Shown: one piece after another, positions 33,575 to 45,119 of the stretch
Numbering within the stretch: position 1 is the first letter of the stretch
Layout: every line of letters begins with the position of its first letter
DNA from: Siphonodentalium dalli
Lineage: Eukaryota > Mollusca > Scaphopoda > Gadilida > Siphonodentaliidae
Assembly (NCBI GenBank): GCA_032622095.1
Contig: CP136061.1
Location: 213,312,373 to 213,376,372 of the forward strand
DNA length: 64,000 nt
Reading direction: 5' to 3'
Program-made: the position numbers and the translations under genes
Notes under the pieces: generated by a model
The model's input: the letters and a program-made list of their open reading frames with translations, nothing else
Database searches by the model: none
Told to the model about the DNA's origin: nothing

Positions 33575-36115
33575 AAAATCGTGCTAAGTTTGGACAGCTC
33601 TCAAATATTTTTCCCAAAGCGGATTTCAGCGGATTTGGGGTATGTTGTTCTACAAACATTTCCACATCGTAAAACGTAATACTGAACGTGTTACCGATTT
33701 GATCTATAGGGTCACCCCATAACCGCGCGAGTATCAATGACCAGACGTATAGTATTGAATCAAGTGCCTATATACTCATTACAACAAGACACGATGCGTC
33801 TTGTCGTGTCATGGGATTACACGCAGCACTATAATAAGCTGTTCTTCACTTGAGTCTGCAAATGAGTTTTCTACCCTCACAGTTGTGTGACTTCTGAAGT
33901 GAGCACTATATCGTACCTCCACGGACACACGGTGATCGAGAACATGAGCACTGAGCATGTCGACATTTGCTCACTTTCAGTCCTATTATACTGAAAATAC
34001 ATGTAAAAAATATCCTGACAATATCGGCCTCATATCTCTTGAGATATCATGTAATATGTCAGGGTAGACGTACTCATTTTGATGTGTTTATATTACACAA
34101 CCACTCGATGGCACAAGCTTGACTGTCAATTTTTATTTTTTTTTATTTTTATTATTGTTACAAAAACTATAATTTAATTTCAACATAAGTGCACGCGTGT
34201 GACGAGTTGTTGTTATACTCGTTGAATTTTAGTTCTTATCTGTCAAATGAACTTCAATGTTCATATTATGATCCCAGACTCATAATACTATGACATAAAA
34301 CCGTCCCGATGTTTTAATTTTGGTGACTAAAACAACCACTTAACTGTGTGCTAGATACGGGTTGGCCGATATGAATGTTCATAAAGACATATCTTGATGG
34401 AAAATTGTATAGGATGTGGTATGTATTATGCACAAACATGATCTGCAACGTTTTTTCTTGAAGATTCCCATTATATTATACCCGTGTGTAAACAGTATCC
34501 GGTTTACACAGGTACAGGCGGTAATAGTGTCACAGTGTTGACGGATCAGTAACACTTTTCCAGTTGATGGGTCATCGAGTTTCATATTATTACGCTTCCC
34601 TCAACTCACTACTAAGCCAGTTTGAGGAGTGGGTCGTTATTTCATGGGATAATCCTGATTCATATTACCGATTACGCTCCGTACACTGTGGTTCGGTAAA
34701 CGAACAGACCAGAATCGATGAACGAACATACCATAATCGTTATGTCGTTATTTCAAGATTCTGATTCTGATTCCGTAATCGGTATCAGAACATTCATAAT
34801 GTAAACAGACCGAGATCTCCCCACCTCGCAGTTTAAAAACATAATAAAGCATACAAGAATCCGTCCCTTGTGTACACATTATTGCATGCAGAATATAAAC
34901 GATCAATATCAAATAATTTTAAATACGGAGACAAGTTTGTGCTGTTGCACCTAGTACAAACGCTATCGCATGCCAAATGGGGTGGGATGCTGAAAAATCG
35001 CAAGCCAATTTGCGCGCGATTTAGTTTGCCGTGTCCCGCGTGACTCAGCATCGCATGCGAATATGTTTCGATTGTAAAATTCAAAGAAATGTAACTCTAA
35101 CATACCCGTTATTTAGTAAAAAATCATACCAAAAGAATGACACCACAAAGAGACACGTTTCAAAAACACTATAGGAAAAATCACTTTTAGGGTGGGTGGG
35201 CTTGGGGGAGGCGGACGGCACTGTCTAAGACCTGTTGGGGAAACACAAAATTCAAACTGTTATTGAACCGCCGCAGGCGCGTTAAGCAACGTCACCCCTT
35301 TTTCAAATTGATATCGAGGCAGTCAGGTCGCGCCAGCGACCGCTGCCGCGGGGGCCTGATGGCTCATAAAAACAACTCTATATATAAGCGCCCGCGGCTA
35401 CCACTTTATAGCATCAAGGGTAGACTGAGCAAATCGAGACGGGATGCTGGTCCCGCCAAACTCTCCAGACGGCATCGACATATCAAAACGCATGCGATTC
35501 TCGCCTATCGTATCCGTATTTGGACGAGATTGTAAGACCATAGCCTGGCTGTTGAGTGTAAACGGGGAGAATTTTACTAAAATTAGACATTATTGATAGT
35601 AACGCTGGGGGGAGCACATCGCTTGATGGCGAAACTTGTCAATTTGATCATGTTCATTTCATAATTCAATCAATCAAATATCGCCCACACGCATGTCCAT
35701 TTCAACTAAACTCGGCGAATAACGTCACCAATGACCGAATTCACGTTAGCCTGAATGTACCGTCTGCTTTGTTCGTAATCATATGTTCCTTCTTATTCAC
35801 AAAATAGTAGGATTATATTATATCGATGGATTATTAGATACGTGTATGTACTGTCTAGTCTGATAACAATTCCATATTTAAAATGTTTTGTTTCGTTACG
35901 TGCAGTCTTAGCCAGTAGTCTATGTAGTGCCGAAGCACAGGCACGATTTTGACCAAGTGTTACATGTAGCTAATGTTGTGGTCTTGTGATTGCATGTGGG
36001 CTGCATCGCTCAATCGCACGCACATAAAGTAAAGCTTATTCTAGGGTCGCATGACTATAGTCGAAATATCAGTCAATTGATTTTATTAAATATTAAATAC
36101 CTACATGTACAAGTT
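33575..36115. other. Gap without a supported gene
   Basis: The stretch 35170-35540 is GC-richer and contains an Arg-rich open frame (35263-35535) plus 'ctatatataagcgcccgcgg' near 35378, a TATA-like sequence. No domain or transcript feature backs a gene there. The rest is AT-rich. Confidence 0.3.
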
Positions 36116-36119
36116 CTAG

Positions 36120-36660
36120 GGAAATGGCTAGAGGGTTCCCATGGGGTTGTTCACCTTCGAATTTCCAACTGCATCCCCATTGAACCAGACACCAAACTCC
36201 CAGATTCGCAAATTTCCAGTTGCACCCGCCCCTTGGAAATATCTAACCTGACACACCATAAGGTTGGAAAATTTCCAACTGATGGTTATTTCATACCAAA
36301 ATTCCCCACTAATTATTAGTTTGGAAAGCATACAATGAGAAAAACTGCAACCTATATCTGGTGTCAAATGTCCAACTTGTGTCAGGCATGACATTCCCAA
36401 ATGTTGGAAATTTACCAAAGTTGGGGGAGGGGGTATACACCCCAAAAAACCTCTGTCAACTGACAAGTTTTGTGAGTTCTTCGGAACGTCTTCAGAATTT
36501 GATTCGGGAGAGCTGTTAAAAATACTTGTCCTCACCAATAAACAAACTTTAACTTGAAACAAGACGTGATTGAGTGTGGATTGGCAGCTAATACATGCCA
36601 CTATGGGTATATATATATCGAAGAAATGCATGACTCACCACACACATGAACATTATAAAT
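36120..36660. repeat. Diverged 'aaatttccaac' repeat region
   Basis: Several copies of 'ttggaaatttaccaa' or 'gaatttccaactg'-like phrases recur, related to 27865-27990. The region ends with AT-rich sequence immediately before the A/B array. Confidence 0.4.
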
Positions 36661-36668
36661 ATATAATA

Positions 36669-37154
36669 ACTAGAAGGTGACCCGACTTCGTCCGGGCTTT
36701 GACCTTGAATTGATCATTTTGAAGGTCGAGGTCAGGTCGGGGTCACGACTCGACCCGTCCAAAACACCCAGTGGACAAAAGAAACCCCACGTATCAAATT
36801 TCGTCGAAATCCCATCAAAATTCGCGATTTGACCTTGAATTGACCCGATTTCAAGGTCAAGGTCACGTCACACGGGCAAATTAATAGGTTTATGCCACTC
36901 CCCGGCCGAAGGTACCCCCACATACCAAGTTTCATCGAAATCCCGTGATATTCGGGCGTTTGACCTTGATATTACCCGATTTCAAGGTCAAGGTCACATC
37001 GCACGGGCAAATTAATAGGCACATGTCACTCCCCGGCCGAAAATACCCCCACATACCAAGTTTCATCGAAATAGGCTCGGCCGTTTTCGAGTCCATCGAT
37101 TACAGACACACACACACACAGACACACACACAGATCTTCCAAAATATATATGAG
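36669..37154 (+). repeat. Array unit A1 (486 bp)
   Basis: Short A unit. It has the head, about three diverged subrepeats with the palindrome tgaccttgaa...ttcaaggtca, then a (CA)n/(CAGA) tract and the tail. Confidence 0.85.
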
Positions 37155-37897
37155 ACTAGAAGGTGACCCGACTTCGTCCGGGCTTTGACCTTGAATTGTC
37201 CATTTTGAAGGTCAAGGTCAAGTGGGGTCACGATTTGACCAGTCAAAAACACTGCCCGGACAAAAGTTACCGACAAACGTGCCCGTCGAAATCCATCCGG
37301 TTTTACCCGATTTGACCTTGAATTGATCATTTTGAAGGTCAAGGTCAGGTCGGGGTCACGATTTGACCGGTCCAAAACACTCAGTGGACAAAAGTAACCA
37401 TATGTATAAAATTTCGTCGAAATCCCATCAAAATTGGCGATTTGACCTTGAATTGACCCGATTTCAAGGTAAAGGTCACATCGCACGGGCAAATGAATAT
37501 GCTTATGAGACTCCCCATACGAAAGTATCCCCAGATACCAAGTTTCATCGAAATCCCGTGATATTCGGGCGTTTGACCTTGAAATGACCCGAATTCAAGG
37601 TCAAGGTCACGTCGCACAGGCAAATTAATAGGTTTATGCCACTCCCCGGCCGTAGGTATCCCCACATACCAAGTTTCATCGAAATCCCGTATATTCGGGC
37701 GTTTCATCTTGAAATTACCCGATTTCAAGGTCAAGTTCACGTCGCACGAGTAAATGAATAGGCATATGCCACTCCCAGGCGAAAGCACCCCACATACCAA
37801 GTTTCATCGAAATCGGGTCGGCCGTTCTCGAGTCCATCGCGAACAGACAGACAGACACACACACACAGACAGACAGATCTTCCAAAATATATAATAG
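37155..37897 (+). repeat. Array unit A2 (743 bp)
   Basis: A unit with five subrepeats. 'taccaagtttcatcgaaat' recurs at about 131-bp spacing (37538, 37669, 37797). Confidence 0.85.
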
Positions 37898-38395
37898 ACT
37901 AGCCGATGAACCCGACGTTATCCGGGCTATTCAAAAACCACATTTCAAGTCGATAGCTCTACCCGTTTCCGAGATCTGGTCTGCCCATGTGCGAAGCTGG
38001 TGTCGCACGGGCTCGGCGACCCTATAAAATTCGTATCCGGGGCAAGATACATTCACATACCTAATTTCAAGTCGATAGCTCCACCCGTTTCCGAGATCTG
38101 GTCTGCGCATGTGCGAAGCTTGCGTCACACGGGCTCGGCGACCCGATAAAATTCGTATCCGGGGCAAGATACATTCACATAGCAAATTTCAAGTCGATAG
38201 CTCCACCCGTTTCCGATATCTCGTCTGCGCATGCGCGAAGCGGGCGCCGCACGGGCTCGCCAATACGACAACGACGACCGCCTGGTCAAACTACACACAC
38301 GTACCAAGTTTCGTCCCGATCGGTCGAGAATCGTAGATTTGTATAAATGACATACAGACAGACAGACAGACAGAGGTCTTCAAAATATATATGAG
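37898..38395 (+). repeat. Array unit B1 (498 bp)
   Basis: B unit with 122-bp subrepeats ('aaatttcaagtcgatagctc' recurs), the third carrying tgcgcatgcgcg, then a CAGA microsatellite. Confidence 0.85.
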
Positions 38396-38913
38396 ACTAG
38401 CCGATGAGCCCGACGTTGTCCGGGCTATTCAAAAACCAAATTTCAAGTCGATAGCTCCACCCGTTTCCGAGATCTGGTCTGCGCATGCACGAAGCTTGCG
38501 TCGCACGGGCTCGGCGACCCGATAAAATTCGTATCCAGGACAATATACATTCACATACCAAATTTCAAGTCGATAGCTCCACCCGTTTCCGAGATTTTGT
38601 CTGCGCATGCGCGAAGCTTGTGTCGCACGGGCTCGGCGACCCGATAAAATTCGTATCCGGGTCAAGATACATTGACATAGCAAATTTCAAGTCGATAGCT
38701 CCACCCGTTTCCGAGATCTCGTCTGCGCATGCGCTGCACGGGCGTCACACGGGCTCGCCAATACGACAAGGACGACCGCCTGGTCAAACTACACACACGT
38801 ACCAAGTTTCGTCCCGATCGGTCGAGAATCGTAGATTTGTATAAATGACATACAGACAAACATACAGACATACAGACAAACAAACAGACAGAGGTCTTCA
38901 AAATATATATGAG
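38396..38913 (+). repeat. Array unit B2 (518 bp)
   Basis: B unit adjoining B1 in tandem. It differs by point changes and a longer CAGA/CAAA tract. Confidence 0.85.
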
Positions 38914-39655
38914 ACTAGAAGGTGACCCGACTTCGTCCGGGCTTTCACCTTGAATTGTCCATTTTGAAGGCCAAGGTCAGGTGGGGTCACGATTTGACCA
39001 GTCCAAAACACTGCCCGGACAAAAGTACCCGACAAACGTGCCCGTCGAAATCCATCCGGTTTTATCCGATTTGACCTTGAATTGATCATTTTGCAGGTCG
39101 AGGTCAGGTCGGGGTCACGACTCGACCCGTCCAAAACACTCAGTGGACAAAAGTAACCATATGTATCAACTTTCGTGGAAATCCCATCAAAGTTCACGAT
39201 TTGACCTTGAAATGACCCGATTTCAAGGTCAATGTCATGTCGCACGGGCAAATTAATAGGCCTATGCAACTCCCCGACCGAAAGCACCCCCACATACCAA
39301 GTTTCATCGAAATTCCGTGATATTCGGGCGTTTGACCTTGAAATGACCCGATTTCAAGGTCAAAGTCACGTCGCACGGGCAAATTAATAGGTTTATGCCA
39401 CTCCCCGGTCGAAGGAACCACCACATACCAAGTTTCATCGAAATCCCGTGATATTCGGGCGTTTGACCTTGAAATTACCGATTTCAAGGTCAAGGTCATG
39501 TCACACGGGCAAATTAATAGACCTATGTCACTCCCCGGCCGAAAATACCCCCACACACCAAGTTTCATCGAAATCGGCTCGGCCGTTTTCGAGTCCATCG
39601 ATTACAGACACATACACAGCACACAGACAGACATATCTTCCAAAATATATAATAG
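38914..39655 (+). repeat. Array unit A3 (742 bp)
   Basis: A unit with five subrepeats; nearly identical to A4. Confidence 0.85.
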
Positions 39656-40177
39656 ACTAGCCGATGAGCCAGACGTTGTCCGGGCTATTCAAAAACCAAA
39701 TTTCAAGTCGATAGCTCCACCCGTTTCCGAGATCTGGTCTGCGCATGCGCGAAGCTGGTGTCGCACGGGCTCGGCGACCCGATAAAATTCGTATCCGGGG
39801 CAAGATACATTCACATAGCAAATTTCAAGTCGATAGCTCCACCGGTTTCCGAGATCTGGTCTGCGCATGCGCGAAGATGGCGTCGCATGGACTCGGCGAC
39901 CCGATAAAATTCGTATCCGGGGCAAGATACATTCACATACCAAATTTCAAGTCGATAGCTCCACCCGTTTCCGAGATCTCGTCTGCGCATGCGCGAAGCG
40001 GGCGCCGCACGGGCTCGCCAATACGACAACGTCCACCGCCTGGTCAAACTACACACACGTACCAAGTTTGGTCCCGATCGGTCGAGAATCGTAGATTTGT
40101 ATAAATGACAAACATACAGACAAACATACAAATATACAGACAAACAAACAGACAGAGGTCTTCAAAATATATATGAG
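39656..40177 (+). repeat. Array unit B3 (522 bp)
   Basis: B unit with three copies of tgcgcatgcgcg. It matches B4 except for one fewer 122-bp subrepeat. Confidence 0.85.
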
Positions 40178-40922
40178 ACTAGAAGGTGACCCGACTTCGT
40201 CCGGGCTTTCACCTTGAATTGTCCATTTTGAAGGCCAAGGTCAGGTGGGGTCACGATTTGACCAGTCCAAAACACTGCCCGGACAAAAGTACCCGACAAA
40301 CGTGCCCGTCGAAATCCATCCAGTTTTACCCGATTTGACCTTGAATTAATCATTTTGAAGGTCGAGGTCAGGTCGTGGTCACGACTCGACCCGTCCAAAA
40401 CACTCAGTGGACAAAAGTAACCATATGTATCAATTTTCGTGGAAATCCCATCAAAATTCACGATTTGACCTTGAAATGACCCGATTTAAAGGTCAAGGTC
40501 ATGTCGCACGGGCAAATTAATAGGCCTATGCAACTCCCCGACCGAAAGCACCCCCACATACCAAGTTTCATCGAAATTCCGTGATATTCGGGCGTTTGAC
40601 CTTGAAATGACCCGATTTCAAGGTCAAAGTCACGTCGCACGGGCAAATTAATAGGTTTATGCCACTCCCCGGTCGAAGGAACCACCACATACCAAGTTTC
40701 ATCGAAATCCCGTGATATTCGGGCGTTTGACCTTGAAATTACCCGATTTCAAGGTCAAGGTCACGTCACACGGGCAAATTAATAGACCTATGTCACTCCC
40801 CGGCCGAAAATACCCCCACACACCAAGTTTCATCGAAATCGGCTCGGCCGTTTTCGAGTCCATCGATTACAGACACACACACAGCATAGCCACACAGACA
40901 GATCTTCCAAAATATATAATAG
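40178..40922 (+). repeat. Array unit A4 (745 bp)
   Basis: A unit nearly identical to A3. Confidence 0.85.
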
Positions 40923-41566
40923 ACTAGCCGATGAGCCAGACGTTGTCCGGGCTATTCAAAAACCAAATTTCAAGTCGATAGCTCCACCCGTTTCCGAGAT
41001 ATGGTCTGCGCATGCGCGAAGCTGGTGTCGCACGGGCTCGGCGACCCGATAAAATTCGTATCCGGGGCAAGATACATTCACATAACAAATTTCAAGTCGA
41101 TAGCTCCACCGGTTTCCGAGATCTGGTCTGCGCATGCGCGAAGATGGCGTCGCACGGACTCGGCGACCCGATAAAATTCGTATCCGGGGCAAGATACATT
41201 CACATACCAAATTTCAAGTCGATAGCTCCACCCGTTTCCGAGATCTCGTCTGCGCATGCGCGAAGCTGGCGTCGCACGGGCTCGGCGACCCGATAAAATT
41301 CGTATCCGGGGCAAGATACATTCACATACCAAATTTCAAGTCGATAGCTCCACCCGTTTCCGAGATCTCGTCTGCGCATGCGCGAAGCGGGCGCCGCACG
41401 GGCTCGCCAATACGACAACGTCCACCGCCTGGTCAAACTACACACACGTACCAAGTTTGGTCCCGATCGGTCGAGAATCGTAGATTTGTATAAATGACAA
41501 ACATACAGACAAACATACAAATATACAGACAAACAAACAGACAGAGGTCTTCAAAATATATATGAG
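40923..41566 (+). repeat. Array unit B4 (644 bp)
   Basis: Exactly 122 bp longer than B3, that is, one additional subrepeat. The array ends at 'tatatgag' without a following 'actag'. Confidence 0.85.
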
Positions 41567-41589
41567 ATGATACGCACTGTCACTTGGAT

Positions 41590-41790
41590 CCACCGGTTCC
41601 GGTTCCGTGGTTTTACTGCTACAGGTCAAAGTTTTGGAGTAGCATTCCACACATGGAAGTCATGAATATTTCAAAAGCTCCATATATGGAAAGGCTACTC
41701 CAAAACTTTGACCAGTAACACTAAAACCACGGAACCGGTATATGGAACCGATACGGAACCGATACATGTAGCCCAGCTGTGCAGCTATTG
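41590..41790. repeat. Imperfect inverted-repeat element
   Basis: 'ggttccgtggttttactg' and 'ggtcaaagttttggagtag' (41600-41642) match the reverse complement of 41693-41740. Outer 'ccggttccggttccg' pairs loosely with 'cggaaccgatacggaacc'. The loop is about 50 bp. MITE-like; TSD not resolved. Confidence 0.75.
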
Positions 41791-41794
41791 AGTT

Positions 41795-42375
41795 GGCAAA
41801 TTTAATACCACCGTAACGAGTTATGGGGTATATAGGAATCAGCTTGTTTATCCATCTGTCCATCAACTACAATTTTCGGCCAATTTTTTTAAAAACTTGG
41901 CACATATATTTGTGTCTTGGAACCTGTGCACCTGCGATTATGACATCCAGCTGACTTTTTTGTGTGGAGTTATCACCCTTTTACGCAACATGCAGAAGAC
42001 TGGCTACCGTACTATGATGGGAGACGCCCTTGGTCCTATTGGGACAGCCCATCTCTAGTTTAGGATAATTCAAGCAACAATTCATTTCATTTCAAAGGCA
42101 CACGGGTATTAAATTATATTATTGAGCCTATATTCCACCCTCAATACTAGTACAGTACATGTACTTCAGGCAGTGGCTATCAAGGTCTTATTCTTTCTAA
42201 GTATTTTCTGCTAGTCGATATTCAAGTCAATAAGCATTGTATGAATATATTGGAATATGATAAATATCAGTTGCTAGAAAGAACCAGGTTACCAGGCTGG
42301 TATAATTTTGTTTCATATTATTATGATTTATTTACTAATTTCGGGATGTGGGTCCCAAAATGTTTGCTTGGACAA
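41795..42375. other. Gap: decayed dispersed repeat, no gene
   Basis: The first 80 bp ('accgtaacgagttatggggt', 'ggaatcagcttgtttatcca') is a diverged copy of the CCGT repeat at 28100-28335. The rest is AT-rich with nothing supported. Confidence 0.4.
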
Positions 42376-42378
42376 AAT

Positions 42379-42436
42379 AAATAAAATGCACAGAGGGTGT
42401 GGGTGGAGGTTCCACACCCTCTGTGCACATTTTATT
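42379..42436. repeat. Hairpin with ~23-bp stem
   Basis: 'gcacagagggtgtgg' (with preceding aataaaat) is the reverse complement of 'ccacaccctctgtgc' followed by 'acattttatt'; the loop is about 10 nt. Stable but without a known role. Confidence 0.85.
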
Positions 42437-42439
42437 GGT

Positions 42440-43385
42440 GGTCAAGTAGCGGAAATTTTTGTCAACCATGTATCTGCAAATTTTGTCACGACCCGCCCCC
42501 TGAATATCCATCAATAAACAAACGACCATGTTATATAGGTTTGGGCCGCCCGGACGCCCGACAGCCGTTCCTCGTTAAACCATATAAAAAGGCGAGTTTT
42601 TCAAAACAAACTCGACTAATAAACTGAATTTTACAATTCAATATATAATTTAATCTCAATTCCTAGATAAATGTAGGGAGCGGGGTCAGACATGATCAGG
42701 CGATGCAGATCGTTGAAAACAGCTGGGCCACCTGGCCTGAAATTTTCCCTGGTCAACTTTGCGGCCAATTTAGCCACTACATGTATCATCTCTAACTAAC
42801 TTTTGATTCCAGAAATACTAAAATCGCTACTGGTGTGGATGTTCCACGAAGAGTCATCCACACAACTGCCACGTGGGGCACAGTGACCCGCAGAAAACTA
42901 AACGCCGATTCCACCGGAAGAAGGCGGCGTATAGTGCGGAAATGAACCAAACTAAAATACTATCTGTATCAAACAGTGCGGGGTACCTGTAATCCGAAAC
43001 TAGCATTCATACATATATTCTTGGCTTTGAGTCCAAAATCTCTGCGGCTGAGTATTAAACACTAACACAGGTATAGCGTATCACCATGTGGTAGTCTAAT
43101 GTCTTTAATTACCAACATTCGCTTTCTATCTGTGAGAGGAGGAATGCGGATCGGAGAGCGGATCAGATTTCCCCGTGCATACCGCTGTATGTGAGCGAAT
43201 GTAAATCCGCAGTAACCGCACATACAACGAGAAGGAAGTAAATCCCGAACTCATATTTTACTGCCATGAGCTGATTATCGCTGTTAATGAGTATGATCAT
43301 CTGCCAAACTCGTCAAAATAATCAAGTAAACGTTAGCGACATATCGGAAATACCTGTGATTTAAAAGTGTGGGGATGGGCCGGGG
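42440..43385. other. Gap without a supported gene
   Basis: A GC-richer patch around 42840-42960 and 43140-43230 holds no open frame I could support. Confidence 0.3.
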
Positions 43386-43387
43386 GG

Positions 43388-43700
43388 GGGGGGGTCTCGG
43401 TAGCTCAGTCGGTTAGGTATACAACTCCGTGTCGTCTCGCCCCCAGCGCTGGCGATAAGGGTTCAAACCCACATGTTTCCATCGTGGACTTAAAACTCGA
43501 AATTGTTGGAGTTGCCAATTACTCGCATACGGCCGGTCGTTTTCCGCACATGGTTGAAGAGTTTATCAGCCATTGATTGAAATCACTGTTAGATTAGCCG
43601 TAAGTTTGCGGATTTCCTGCACCACTAAAACTGGCAATGTCGTGATATGGCCTTAGTTGCGATATTAAAACACAATCAATCAATCAATCGATCGTTAAAT
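43388..43700 (+). mobile_element. tRNA-derived SINE
   Basis: The head carries a box-A-like 'tcggtagctcagtcggtta' and a box-B-like 'gggttcaaaccc' with tRNA spacing, the two internal RNA polymerase III promoter boxes. It is followed by a tRNA-unrelated body and a 3' tail 'acacaatcaatcaatcaatc' (near 43670). A simple-repeat tail suggests mobilisation by a LINE with a matching 3' end. Preceded by a G11 run. Confidence 0.85.
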
Positions 43701-43704
43701 GAGT

Positions 43705-44200
43705 AGGACTTCAGTAACTGAGTGATCTCGCTGCATGCAACAGAAATTTAAGCTCATGTTAGTTGGGTAGGCAAAGATGATCCTGTTATTAAAAAGTATG
43801 ATCATGCGTACATGTATAATAGATTAGGTAAATCTTGAAGTAATTATATACCGGGCTCCTATAGGGGCAAATCATATACCAAACATATTGAATATCTCGC
43901 ATAAAACAGTGGAAGGTGAGACTGCATATATCTTGCTATTTACCCTTAAATCAACTCGTAGTCACCCGTGTTCAAAACATATCTACTAACCCTTTCTATA
44001 TATACTAAATTGATTCTCCCATCCACTCATACAAGTATTCATGGGAATGGTATATTATTCATTTGGAGGGGTGTTCAGGTAATAAAAGCAGACGACAGAC
44101 AGATGAAAAGATATAACAATTACAGATGGATTTGTATTAATTGGTGGGAAATACTCAATGAGTATTTAGTAAAGACATGGTTAATTAAGCGCATTTCTTA
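43705..44200. other. Gap without a supported feature
   Basis: AT-rich. A 77-codon frame at 43968-44201 is unsupported. Confidence 0.3.
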
Positions 44201-44204
44201 AAGA

Positions 44205-44590
44205 CATAATTATTATGGACTTGTTCGGGTGCGTAAAACTGATAAATTAGTACTCAGGCGCTATGCTAAGTGGGGGAATGTAGCATTCTACTAACATCGC
44301 CCAAAATGTCAAAGAAATCGAACATACAACTCCATAGAAAACACCGTCTGAACTACGCTCATTTGTAAATATTTACATCTCGATTCGGGACGCAACAATC
44401 GGCGATAAACTAACGCAAATGATTTTCGCCATGCATCGATACTCAATGCATTTAATAAATATATAAGACTGACGGTGTGTGTTGTAAATTTGGGTTAATA
44501 TGCATAAAAATAACTACTTTGAGCAAGATTATTCTCCATATCTATTTGATCACCCAGCCGGAGTGTTTCACATCACTTTAAGCGGTATAT
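44205..44590 (+). repeat. Dispersed repeat 'D', copy 3 (longest)
   Basis: It starts 'aaagacataattattatgga' and contains all blocks of the family: 'cttgttcgggtgcg', 'gtagcattctactaa', 'cgattcgggacgca', 'gcgataaactaacg', 'gcaagattattctcc' and 'ggagtgtttcacatc'. The open frame starting at 44500 overlaps its right part and has no recognised product. Confidence 0.8.
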
Positions 44591-44879
44591 ATTACTCGTT
44601 ATCTTTGATAGATGACGATGGAACTAATAATTATGATGATTGTGACGTGTTTAAGTTCATTAAAGCTGTTCACTTTGGTGGTTATTTGTGGACATTTTGT
44701 ACAAAATATTATCTTCACTTCAGATCTAACAAGAGCATCGATAGAGCGTGGCAAAATACGCCCGTGGTTTGTCGGAAATGTAGACAAGGGCCCATCTGAT
44801 GTGATGGTACAAAGACAGAGCTCAAAATTCAACTCAGTCTTAGTCTTTGGTAGCATAAACCCACAGGCAATTTAAGTTC

Positions 44880-45115
44880 GCAGCTAGAGATATGTTCCAG
44901 AATACAAAAACACATGAGGTCAATTCCAACAAGGGCCATAACTCAGGTGAAAACCAGCGGGCGGAACTCGAATTGGAACTTGACCTGTATTTTTGTGTTT
45001 GTAAACATACCCACACACCAAATTTCATTTCCAGTCAGTCTAGTTATAACCGGGAAATCAAAAGCGAACGGACAGACGGATCGATGGACAGAACAATAAC
45101 ATAATAAGTCCCGTT
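44880..45115 (+). repeat. Dispersed 'gggccataactca' repeat
   Basis: The sequence runs 'gggccataactcaggtg', 'gggcggaactcgaattgg', 'gacctgtatttttgtg', 'caccaaatttcatttcc' and 'cggacagacgg'. It is related to 4975-5260 and ends in a purine-rich CGGA tract. Non-coding. Confidence 0.6.
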
Positions 45116-45119
45116 TTTT

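Larger units (their letters stand above)
36669..41566 (+). repeat. 4.9 kb head-to-tail array of two related repeat units (A A B B A B A B)
   Basis: Eight units, all in one orientation, each begin with 'actag' and end in a CAGA/CAAA-rich microsatellite plus 'aaaatatata'. A units start 'actagaaggtgacccgactt' and B units 'actagccgatgagcccgacg'; both heads then have a hairpin, cccga-N7/8-cggg. A units contain subrepeats of about 131 bp, B units of 122 bp. The last two AB pairs (38914-40177 and 40178-41566) are nearly identical and differ mainly by one extra 122-bp subrepeat. The layout (fixed head, internal tandem core, tetranucleotide microsatellite, fixed tail) resembles the pearl/HINE-type non-autonomous elements described in molluscs; that assignment is inference. 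All open frames here are repeat artefacts. Confidence 0.9.

Noticed and set aside
35263-35535. Arg-rich small protein with upstream or internal TATA-like sequence
   Set aside because: The TATA-like word lies inside the frame, and no domain, splice site or polyA signal supports a gene.
37898-37930. Hammerhead-ribozyme-like start of B units (ccgatgag followed by a stem)
   Set aside because: The conserved GAAA after stem II is absent (the sequence is ctat), and no closing stem III or cleavage site was found.
36732-41866. Dozens of open frames of 60-140 codons on both strands
   Set aside because: They recur with the 122- and 131-bp subrepeats and in all orientations, with no start context or domain. 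Repeat artefacts.
43420-43470. A functional tRNA gene
   Set aside because: Box A and box B are present, but the cloverleaf is not complete and a SINE body and simple-repeat tail follow.
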